Shown here piece after piece: positions 24,701 to 33,703 of a DNA stretch of 64,000 nt. Source of the DNA: Glandiceps talaboti. Lineage: Eukaryota > Hemichordata > Enteropneusta > Spengelidae. The stretch spans positions 14,671,001 to 14,735,000 of the forward strand of contig NC_135553.1 in assembly GCF_964340395.1 (NCBI RefSeq), given 5' to 3'. A program made the position numbers and the translations under genes. Under the pieces are notes generated by a model. That model made no database searches and was not told the origin of the DNA. It was given only the letters and a program-made list of their open reading frames with translations. Every line of letters starts with the position of its first letter. Position 1 is the stretch's first letter.

Positions 24701-27700
24701 AGTAGCCAAGGCTGGTGTCATGTTATGGCAGAAATACAACTTCTGCATATCTTCATAAGCTGCCAAAACACATCAAAATGAAATATTTACATACAGATAG
24801 CTAGAAAGCAAGGGCCAAATAGAAAAAAGAGAGAATACATGCACAGTAAAGATCTCAGTAAGAAAAGACTTGAATTACAGAAATCAAGAATGGAAAAAAA
24901 CCATCACAGAAAACAGCAGAAAAGACAACAGTTAGAGCAGAACATTAAAAATAAGTGGGGTGTTTGGGAAGATGAGTCTGTGGTAGATAGAAAGCTACAG
25001 GAAATAAAACGAACTGAAGAAGTCAAGGCCATTAAGGACTAAATTATGTATAGAGTAACCATCCTTTAAGATTGTGTACCGAATAAAAAGTTGACAAAGT
25101 GGCAAGACAGTGGAAGAAAACTCACTATTAAGCATCTGGCAGAGAACTTAAAAACTACCATACATGCAAACAGCAGTGAAATACAAGACTTTGTAAAAGA
25201 GATAAATGAGAACTCAAGAAAAAAGAATACAGACACTGAACATACACATAACATGGAGAAGAAACGAAAGAGAATTAGAAAAACAAAGAACATAAATTTG
25301 GAGTAGAAAGAACACTGCAGGCTGGAATGTACATTGATGTAGCTTACGGAAATTCTTGGTTTGCTGGTGAATTAAAGATATTCACTTAAATCCTGATGGA
25401 TATCAAAATGTCGCAACAACCTTTCCGTCTCGAATGGGTCCAAATTCATTTAAATGGCCCACACGAGCAGATGTTGCTAATATTGATTCAAGGTTTATCT
25501 TAAAGGGAAATTCGTATTGAGCCAAAAGACTCTTTGCTTCGTGTGTGATCAGTCCAAGATATAACTGAGATAAGAGCAACTATACAAAGTGTTTAAGCAT
25601 CAGTATTTTTGAATCACTGATGCTAATACTGGTAGTTACCTTTTAGTGAAATTTGCTTACTGAATTATGAATACTTGTTTTAACTCATTTCAGAAGCAAC
25701 CTTTGTATACTTCAGATTTTCTGCAAGGTATCACGTGACATGAGAAATTTGTTGAATGTCACTAAGGTCAAATGTAAAGTCGTATACATAAATACATACT
25801 ATTTTGTCACTTTCAGAGTGTTGAAATTAAAATAATACATTATTAAATATATATCATAGTTTTATACAGGTATACTCTAGTCCTTGATGACAATACTGTT
25901 AGTCAAGTAGGCACTATGTCATGGCTGGTATGCCCAATGCACTAATACTGAACTGGCGCCATGCTTTTCCTGTGCCAGATTAACATAATCTGACAAAAGT
26001 GATTTTTTTTTATTTTCAAGTTAGATAAAATATAATATCACATCTGTTTCTCGATCCATGACTTTGAGTACTAAGACTTTAGTTAAACGTTACTTTTCAC
26101 TGAAAATTTCGAGAGGATTGTGTGCAGTTTTTTAGTTATGACCTTTTGAAATCGATGAATTACGTAAATTTCCCATGGTGCCATGCGTGAAAAAAGACTA
26201 ATGAAATATTTAAAAACTTTAAACTTGTTTTTTTTTTTTAAATTTTAGTCAGAATTAAACATGTTAACTTTGCACAAGTTTGATAAAATGAACTTTTTAG
26301 TGGATATGATCAAAGAAATGGGATGTTTAATAGGTAATAGGTATAATTTAAAGTGTATGTAAATAGGTTTCCAATTTTTCCGACTTTTTGCCTCCAAATG
26401 ATGTAGTTTTCATGGGTGATTAAAGATTTGTATGACATTTTTGACAAAACTACGATATTAATAATGAAAAATTGATTTTTTTGGAAATCTGCGATTAGCA
26501 TTTTGCTTCGGGAGTCTTCGGAAAATTGCGTCACAACCAGAACACGATCGCTGTGTCCATGTTTTTTTTTACCATGCTTGAACGTTGCGTGGTAGAGGGG
26601 GCCGTCAACGATTGAGTCTACACTGATTTTCTCACAAAAGATTTGGGAGTTCTAATCAGCCTGCTTCTTTTCAACATACAGAGGATAAGTTTCCAAACGT
26701 TTTCAATGATGTCTTAGTACTGCACAGCTCTCAAACTCACGAAAAACGATCATGAATTATAACATGTTGTGTCCTCGTGCATGGTGTACTACATACATAT
26801 TACGGCACTAGCAATGATGAAGTTTCTTTTGTTGGCTGTGATTACGAGTCCTAATATTGAATTGAAAGTTATTTTACCAGATAAGAAACATAAATTACAC
26901 TTTCAAAGAACATACTAGTATAACATTACGAGCTGGTACCACATAATGGGAATTTTTACTTGCGGTAGCAAGGTCTTCGTAACGGCCCACTGCTCGGATG
27001 AACAACAAAAACGAAACATGCTACGGTACTTTTCACACGTATTACAGTGCACTTCCTTTTAGACATATTCATGACCTTATTGTATGACTTTGGTTTCCTT
27101 GTCAGTGAATGAAGACCAGTCATTTATAAATGCAAAATTTAATGCATTGTTCGCAAGATTGAGAGCAGTTGAATGTGACTGAGAGTGAGATCAGAGTCAG
27201 AGGTTCGTCGGGCTGGCTAGCGTGTTCTCCAGTCCGGAGCGTGTCTAGTCACACGTTGAGCGGCTGTACAGGGTGCTGTAGCGGTAGACCTCCGAGTCGC
27301 CCTGCTACCCTGACACGCAGTGTATCCTCAGTGCTCACCGTCAATAAATTATTTGGCCGTTCCTGAACTGTTCTGATTTTTTCTGGTAATGATGATTTCA
27401 CAAAATCCTTTAAAGATTGACAACCGATCATACCTTCAATTTTACATAGACGTTTACATGAAATATACGAATGGTGGTTCAAACCACAGGCATTTGTTTC
27501 CCGAGTTATGTCTCAGAATATGTCTATCAGAATACAATAAAATGTCGATAATATCGTTAATATTGACGTAGTTAGCCAACTATATATGGAAGGGGTAAAA
27601 TTACACTTGTTTCTGTGATCGCACAGGTTCACTCACCGCGAAAGGAACGGAAGGTGAAATGTTCGAAATGTTACGAGTGTGAAGCTACCATCATATTCAT

Positions 27701-30341
27701 ATTCATATTCACTTTCAAAAGTTGACCTCTACGATCAATGTGAATATGATGATAGCTTCACACGTTCATCATCAGATTCGAAGTCTTCCGAATGGGTACA
27801 AATAAGCGTTCGGCAAATCACAAATCCTTCATTGGCAGGTTGAAATCATGTGATTGTAGTTACTTTTCACATGATTAGCGTGGATTTGCATGCTTTCTTC
27901 TTATTTTTGCCAGAGTATCCAATTTGCACCATGAATTATTGTTGTCATATAAAAAACTAATTTGGATGTTTAGTATGCCTTTCCCATATCTTTGAACATG
28001 AAATATCAATATTTGGGTGTACAAAAAAACCTGTATGAGTAATGTAATAAAATACGACCTGGCTGGGTGTGTTTTGATTTCCCGCAGTGCTGCTATCTTT
28101 GAAACCCTACTTAACACTTACACTGGTGAAATTTACACAAAATAGTGTTGTCAAGACCACAATTATCACAATGTGTGTAGTTCCCTTGATCGGGATCGGT
28201 CAACGCAATTGATTGTGAAAAATAATGGTCCATGACAACAATAATTCATGGTGCAAATTGGATACTCTGGCAAAAATAACAAGAGAGCATGCAAATCCAG
28301 GCAAATCAAGTGAAAAGTAATTACAATCACATGATTTCAACCTGCCAATGAAGGATATGTGATTTGCCGAACGCATGTTCGTACCCATTCGGAAGTACTT
28401 CGAATCTGATGATGAATGTGTAAGCTATCATCATATTCACATTGATCGTAGAGGTCAGCTTTTGAAAGTGAAGATGAATATGAATATGATGGTAGCTTCA
28501 CACTCGTCGAAATGTTTGCCCACTACAACGGCCGGTTGAAAGTTCATGTACTTACGGTACTATATACTAATGGCGGCCTGTCTTCTTTCGCGGCGGGTGA
28601 ACCTGCGCGATCACAGAAACATGTGTAATGTTACCCCTTTCATCATGTTCATATATAGTTGGATAAAATACGTCAATATTAACGATATTATCGACATTTT
28701 ATTGCATTCTGAGACATAACTCGGGAAACAAATGCCTGTGGTTTAAACACATGTCAGCGTACACATATTGTGTAGTCAGTAAGTCGATTATAATCCAACT
28801 AAACTAAATAGTACTACTGTTACGGTGTTACGATCTCAATGGGACAACTACTTTCGAAATTTCGACCCAATGTTTTCCTTCATCTGCTGATTTTAAATAT
28901 CTACTTTTTATTATCATAACTTACCAGTCAGTATTATTTAGTCTGTCGACAATAACATCGTCAACAACCATTATGCATGTCTGCAGCTGGGGATTGCTGT
29001 TTGGCTGTAGTCGTGGTTTTGGTAGTGGATCATATAGAAACGGTACAATACCAATCTGATTAAAATCCGATGTAGATGTTGGCTAATCGTTCATTGCTAT
29101 TTTACCTTCGTTATTTTGCCTGAATTGACCTTCTTGGTACATGTTTACATTTTCAGAGGAGGCGATCAGGCTAAAAACGTAAACATGTACTAGGAAGTCA
29201 ATTCAAGCTAAATAACAATGGTAAGATAGCAATGCACGATTAGCCGACATCTACATCGGATTTTTAATCAGATTGGGTACAATACAAGCATCCCCCACTA
29301 CCGCATCATCGTTGTCATCACTAGTACTAGTACTCCATTTATTGTTGTCATTGTCAATTTTGACTTCTAAATAGTGGAACATGGTTCCACTAGAATGGCT
29401 ATCCCATGTTATGCAATCGGACATATTTGAAGTTGGTTCTGGTTGTGACGTCATGAAATACATAAACAACTTCGGCAATTTCCGGAATTTTTCCAAAAAA
29501 ATCAATTTTTCGTTATTAATATCGTACTTTTGTCAAAAATGTCATACAAATCTTTAATCACCTATGAAAACTTCGTCATTTGCAGGCAAAAAGTCGGAAA
29601 CTTTGGAAACCTATTTACATACACTTTAAATTGGACATATACAAAAATGCAAATTTTGTGGTTTTCGCACTTTTTTGGCAAAATTTCACGAAAAAGCCAC
29701 TTTTTTCGACATTCAAATTGCTGTACTTCTAAAAGTTCTCGATGGATTTTGAAAATTTGTTTTTCTTTTTTTCTTATCCATAATATTTCAAAATCCATGT
29801 ACTGCAATAAAGCTAAATTGATTTGAAATTTTTGCTTTGAACTCCCTAATATAAATTATATATATATATTTCTATTACAGAGTGGTTAACATATGCCAGA
29901 TTCCTTGCACAAAAATATATGGAACGCCCTCTAACCTGGCTGACGTCAGGGATTCCTATTCATGTCGTCCATTACGAAAATCTCAAACAAAACAAAATCC
30001 ACGAACTGAAGAGGATGGCAGCGTTTCTAAATGTATCCGAGGCTGTAACTGAAGAGAGAATACGATGTGTTATGAACAATACAGAGGGTAATTACCATCG
30101 AAAATTCGATGACAGACAGAAAGCATATGATATGTTTACTGACAAAATGAAGGCGTATGTAATATCGAATATGAAAACTTTGGCCAAATATCTACCAGAT
30201 TCGTCCCCAATGCCATGGGAATTATGCTTCGATCCACGGTTAGGTAACATCCCAAATATATCAGATATCGCTCCAATACGATTGAATTATACGATACCAT
30301 TGTCAGAGCTTCAAGAGAAGAGACGGAAAAAACGTCTGTAA
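15715..30341 (+). CDS. Gene B: WSCD-like Golgi sulfotransferase without WSC domain (4 exons, 345 aa)
   Basis: Exons 15715-15889, 21546-21725, 23284-23505 and 29881-30341 have GT-AG borders, are all in phase 1, and total 346 codons with TAA at 30339. The start MDRLCDGG aligns with that of gene A. The hydrophobic anchor spans about residues 18-34 and includes an unusual Asp (31). The PAPS-binding P-loop [14 protein letters not shown] is in exon 2, [13 protein letters not shown] in exon 3 and [17 protein letters not shown] in exon 4. The C-terminus ends in a basic run (EKRRKKRL), unlike gene A. Structure and phases equal those of A, so B is a tandem paralogue. The membrane-distal stalk is shorter and diverged, the catalytic part conserved. 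Introns 1 and 3 (5.7 and 6.4 kb) are swollen with transposons. The acceptor substrate is unknown. Confidence 0.85.
15903..16006 (+). repeat. Half of a foldback MITE just after the exon-1 donor of gene B
   Basis: It begins CAATCTTATTAAAATCTGAT and follows the left half of the MITE at 5761 (shared GCAGCTAGATGCCT and CGTTTGTTTTGTTCCGAGTG), then stops at the palindrome centre. It starts 13 bases after the end of exon 1. It is also present at 46186-46289. Confidence 0.75.
16263..16325 (+). repeat. Short direct repeats (GATGATAGTTTAATTC)
   Basis: Three near-identical 16-20 bp units in tandem, present in both units (also about 46545-46605). Confidence 0.7.
16749..17037. repeat. Tandem doublet of a hairpin-bearing ~144-bp unit
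   Basis: Two consecutive copies (16749-16892 and 16893-17037). Each contains a palindrome with ~38-bp arms (ACAATAGACACC..GGTG ... CACCGGTGTCTATTGT) plus a shared tail. Unit 2 has a single copy (49742-49886), so the doublet arose or was lost after duplication. Confidence 0.85.
17717..19830 (+). pseudogene. Decayed non-LTR retrotransposon, 5' part deleted
   Basis: The remaining frames give the end of the endonuclease ([16 protein letters not shown], then SVIDYVL), a linker, and RT blocks: [29 protein letters not shown] and [15 protein letters not shown]. It ends in AATAAAGAATTGAATTGA. Several frameshifts and stops are shared with the copy at 55935-58597. A TAG at 19118 (CGATAG against CGATAC in unit 2) and one extra A at about 18460 are private to this copy. 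It starts exactly at the 5.9-kb deletion junction. Confidence 0.8.
20388..21208. mobile_element. PIF/Harbinger-like non-autonomous element, TAA target duplication
   Basis: The ends GGTAGCCATCAGTAAT and the reverse complement GGGAGTCATAAGTAATTACA match the family at 14775-15541. TAA lies on both sides (20385-20387, 21209-21211). It is non-coding. It contains a G-run near 21069 and a tRNA-like stretch at 20965-21030. It lies in intron 1 of gene B, about 340 bp before exon 2. Confidence 0.8.
20965..21030 (-). repeat. tRNA-derived (SINE-like) module inside the PIF-like element
   Basis: Read on the minus strand, GGTGCAGTTGTTCAAG resembles a pol III A box and GGGTTCAAATCCC a B box at plausible spacing. 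The outer CCCTGT and ACAGGG could pair as an acceptor stem. Base mismatches and the location inside a transposon argue against a working tRNA gene. The same module is at about 59735-59800. Confidence 0.5.
22428..22526. repeat. Hairpin with ~43-bp arms
   Basis: CTAGCCTCAGTTACCCAGAC at the left pairs with GTCTGGGTAACCGAGGCTAG at the right, and the pairing continues through CTCGCCGTTGA.GGCATAACC. It lies in intron 2 of gene B and again at 61199-61297. Confidence 0.85.
24202..25540 (+). mobile_element. Repetitive element with hairpin terminus and broken Lys-rich coding remnant
   Basis: It starts TAGCTTCGCTGTC, like the terminus of the element at 33704. A TCCGTCCGTC tract follows, then degenerate ~140-bp repeats (GAAATTTGGTGAGAAGGTG, GTTCAAGA.AATTT). 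Bases 24839-25042 and 25091-25306 encode Lys/Glu/Gln-rich, coiled-coil-like segments. After one frameshift, 25395-25510 reads [20 protein letters not shown], preceded by [14 protein letters not shown]. This looks like the C-terminal part of a transposon-type protein, but I do not recognise the family. The copy at 62971 runs off the window. The exact right end is not fixed. Confidence 0.5.
26345..26542 (-). repeat. Left arm of a 3.3-kb inverted repeat pair
   Basis: It is the reverse complement of 29436-29632 over about 195 bp, including the shared ATCAATTTTTC and GTCATACAAATCTTTAATCA. Both lie in intron 3 of gene B. Confidence 0.8.
27060..27380 (+). other. GC-richer, promoter-like stretch (possible solo LTR)
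   Basis: A TATA-like CATTTATAAATGC (27121-27133) is followed by a clearly more GC-rich ~190 bp and an AATAAA (27344-27349). The order TATA, GC-rich leader, poly(A) signal resembles an LTR, but matching ends and a target duplication were not found. The Arg/Ser/Pro-rich frame at 27169-27366 is not recognisable. Confidence 0.25.
27477..28748. mobile_element. 1.27-kb foldback element (near-palindrome)
   Basis: The left arm (27477-27960) and right arm (28225-28748) are inverted copies for roughly 480-520 bp: for example CCACAGGCATTTGTTTCCCG at the left end and its complement at the right end, and ATGATGATAGCTTCACA. (A)TTCATATTCA steps near the arm centre vary between arms. The central ~265 bp is unique. 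Arm mismatches show it is old. No target duplication was identified. It contains no coding sequence. Confidence 0.85.
29052..29275. mobile_element. Foldback MITE with perfect 10-bp target duplication
   Basis: Termini CAATCTGATTAAAATCCGAT and its complement, with arms of about 100 bp. It is flanked by GGTACAATAC on both sides (29042-29051 and 29276-29285). Same family as 5761-5977. It lies in intron 3 of gene B. Confidence 0.9.
29436..29632 (+). repeat. Right arm of the 3.3-kb inverted repeat pair
   Basis: Partner of 26345-26542 in opposite orientation. The foldback element 27477-28748 and the MITE 29052-29275 lie between the arms. Confidence 0.8.
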
Positions 30342-31259
30342 TAAGGACAATAGCGAGTTAACAGACAACGGAATATGATTGGGTTGGCGGAGTCATTCAA
30401 TCCATGTTAGCGAAGTGGTGTTTCCTTTGAGGGAGGGGATGGGGGAGTACTGAACAGTAAAAACATATTGAAGTATTTAACGATGGCCTAATATTGCAAT
30501 ATTAGTTTGATATTCACTAATATCAAGACTTGTTCCAGTGTACAGATGTGCACCAGTATCAGGAACAGTATAAATATGTCAATAACTGGTAAACAGTCAA
30601 TGGAAGGCGATATACTTTAGTCACACTGCATGGATGCCTTGAAGGCATCCACCAATCCAGATGTAAAAATGAGTTCCAGGAAATGTGTGTATTTGAATGA
30701 GGTAATGATTTGAAACCAGGTGTTATTTGTTGTGTGCTTTCCACAGGGTTGCTGTGTGTTGGTTGTAGTATGAGATATGTATCAGGCCTGATGTATAGCC
30801 AGTATCAGGCCCCAAGCAAGTTTAAAACATGAATTTGAGGCGAAGTTCTCTTTTCTCCGTTCCTGTAGTGGGCGGATGTTATTTCCTATGAACATGACTG
30901 TCTTGATCTGTAGTTCTTTTTTTTATATAAATCTTGCTGATTGCCTTAGTATGCATTCTAGTTTGTCTATATCTGATTGTGATTATGTGTCCCTATAATT
31001 GCACCGTATTCCATGGTTGATCTGACGAGTGAGATGTGTGCTGTTTTTCTGCAGGTACGTCTTGATACAGTACTTTCATTTCTCCTTAGAAAGCCCTGGA
31101 TGCAAAATGTAACGGTCACACCACTACGATCGATGTAATGTAAAAACATGATGATAAACATGAATTTTCAACCTTTTAAACCTGTTTACTGAGATGATGG
31201 TTAACATACCAAAACGCTACCAGAAACTCAGCACTCAATGTCACATAGAATTCATTTGT

Positions 31260-32362
31260 TACCTCCCGTAAGGGTACGGGAGGTATTAAAAGGGGCATGT
31301 GTGTCTGTGTGTGTGTGTCTGTCTGTCTGTCTGTCTGTCTGTGTCATAATTTTCTAAAAATCGGCTTGCTCCATTGTAATGAAATTTGGGATATATAATC
31401 TTTAGGGTAATAGCAAGACCTGATTAGGTTTGAGCCAGATCTGTTAATGTTTAATTAGAGAAATTTGCATATTAATGAAATCAACTAATTACGCAGTATC
31501 TTAAAAACTGCATACTTCAATTTCAATATAATATAGTATATTCGTTAAACATAACAACATACATTTGTCCTATAAAATTCGTTGATGTATCTTACAGCGT
31601 TAATGAATAATTTGCTTAATTAATTATTTTTGGTAATTAGGCTACATCTTAAGAATACATACTTCAAATTCAACAATTTAGTACATATGTTAACCATAAG
31701 AAAACACATATGTCCTGTCAAGTTTGTTGATGCACCGTACAGTGTTAATGAATAATTTGCATAATTAATAATTTTCGGTAATTAGGCTATATCTAAAGAA
31801 TACATACTTCAATTCCAATATAATTTAGTACACACGTTAACCATAACAAATTGTGTATGTCCTATAAAGTTAGTTGATGTACCTTACAGTGTTAATGAAT
31901 AATTTGCATAATTAATGATTTTCGGTAATTAGGCTATATCTTAAGACTGCATACTTCAATTTCAATACAACTTAGTACATACGTTAACCATAACAAAGCG
32001 GATATGTCCTATAAAATCTTTTATATAGCTTAGTTTTAATGAAAAATTTGCATAATTAATGATTTCAGGTAACTAGGTTGTATCTTAAAAATGCAAGCTT
32101 CAAATTTCGTATAATATGATACATCAACCATAATAATACACACCTGTCCTATGAAGTTTGTTGCTACAACTTTTTCCTTTAATGAGTATTTTGAATAATG
32201 AACGATATTCAGTAATTAAGCAGTATCATACACTCTTACATACATTAACCTAAGAAAGCACGCTTGTCCAAAAAACGAAGCCTGTTACCATAGTTTTTTT
32301 TAGTTTAATGAGTTATTTGCATAATTAGTGATTCCCTTACGGGAGGCATTCAGTTTAAATCT
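31260..32362. mobile_element. Element with palindromic start and internal ~145-bp tandem repeats
   Basis: It begins ACCTCCCGTAAGGGTACGGG (self-complementary) and ends CCCTTACGGGAGGCATTCAG. A TGTG/GTCT tract is at 31299-31344. From about 31440 to 32335 there are six to seven copies of a ~145-bp AT-rich unit, recognisable by GTTAATGAATAATTTGCATA at 31600, 31744, 31891 and 32035. It is non-coding. The family also occurs at 36269-37622. Confidence 0.75.
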
Positions 32363-32509
32363 GGTTATCAACTTATCAGCATGTCAGGAGTAAGTACAGA
32401 AACTGTTATCATTGAAGGCGTGAAATTTGGTTAGAAGTGCGAAAATGAAGTTCAGCATTTGCAGTTACAGTCTTTGCTGAACAAAGAAAAATATTGGGGA
32501 ATAACATCT

Positions 32510-32862
32510 AAGGCCAAATAAAAAAAAAGTAGTTTGGTTCCGGGTACTCGACCCCACCTAGTTTTTCACGTCGACCCTAAAAGTTTTATGTATGCGAGAA
32601 AAATAATAATAAAATCGCGAAAATCGTGAAGTCTCGCAAGAAATAGTGGAAACTGACATCAACTTAAAAAGACAATAAAAAAATATTCTTCCTATCTGTA
32701 ATGGCTGTACATCTGATAGGAAGAAATAAACAACACAGGGACCATTTAGAAAACAACGGAAACCTGAACTAGACACTCACACATGAAATAAAAAAATCTA
32801 CCTACCCACCTATTTTAAAATTGAATGTAATCGGAACCACACAAGTTTTTTTTACGCCTAAA
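32510..32862. mobile_element. MITE (~350 bp) inserted in the RT remnant
   Basis: The ends AGGCCAAATAAAAAAAAAGT and the reverse complement AGGCGTAAAAAAAACTTGTG, both followed by a GGTTCCG block, form imperfect inverted repeats. The colinear fragment at 4651-4690 lacks it. Candidate 8-bp target duplication TAACATCT/TATCATCT (one mismatch). Confidence 0.7.
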
Positions 32863-33703
32863 TATCATCTGTAAACTTCTGATTTGTGATGGATACCTAC
32901 ATCAATATGACATTAATAAAAGTTAAGAAAAGCACAGGGCCCAACATCGATCCTTGTGGCACCCCACTAGGAATAGGGTTCCATGGTGAATTGCATCCCT
33001 GAACAAACAACAACAACAACACACTGTTGTCTGTAAGGCAGCCATTCTTCAATCCAGTTAGCTCCAACTATACATGCATGTGCTCGTACTTTGTGGAAGG
33101 TTTTAGCAAAGTCCAGGTAGATGATATCAACGGGGAATCTTTTATCGGTGTATGTTGTTACTTCACCTAGGAATTCTAGCAGGTTTGTCAAACAGGATTT
33201 CCCTCCTGGCATTACTAATTATTTTACATAAGATAACTAATCTCAAACGGGGCGAGAGCAGTTCCAATCTTGTTTCCATAAGCTGGTGTGAACATTTTGT
33301 TTTGTTTGTGTGATGCTCTATCACGAAACGTAAGTTATTCACTCGCTTAATTCTGGCCGATTTCATATTATAGACAATTTACTCAATTGTCTAAAGGTAC
33401 CCTCTGATGCACTCGAGGTGCTCAAAATTTCTCAGGATTATTGTTTGTTTGTATAAAGTTCGCACATCTTTCAAACACCGCATTTCTTAAAAGACTCCCG
33501 AACATCTCTACTATTCAGAATGAGCTTCTCTACCAGCACTCACAAACCTCCTTCGATGCACTATTACATGTAAACGCCTTGACTCGAGTTGTCATGTAGC
33601 AGTGTCAGTTGTCTCTGTCTGTCCCTCAGAGGACTGTTGAACCCCCTCAGTGTTTTCTTTATTTGTCCCCTCAGTGGACTTTTAAATGCCCCTTCACGTT
33701 TTT

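Larger units (their letters stand above)
30550..33700 (-). pseudogene. CR1/jockey-type retroelement, antisense, with nested insertions
   Basis: Minus-strand remnants in order: LTNLLEFLGEVTTYTDKR, DIIYLDFAKTFHKV and SGVPQGS near 33220-32930, then SLVRSTMEYGAIIG and LECILRQSARFI near 31110-30930, the usual order of an RT and its C-terminal region. It is colinear with 4389-5490. It is interrupted by the element at 31260-32362 and the MITE at 32510-32862. Multiple frameshifts; not functional. Confidence 0.7.

Noticed and set aside
27169-27366. Small Arg/Ser-rich protein in the GC-rich stretch
   Set aside because: No homology, no neighbouring exon and low-complexity composition; more like a promoter or LTR leader.
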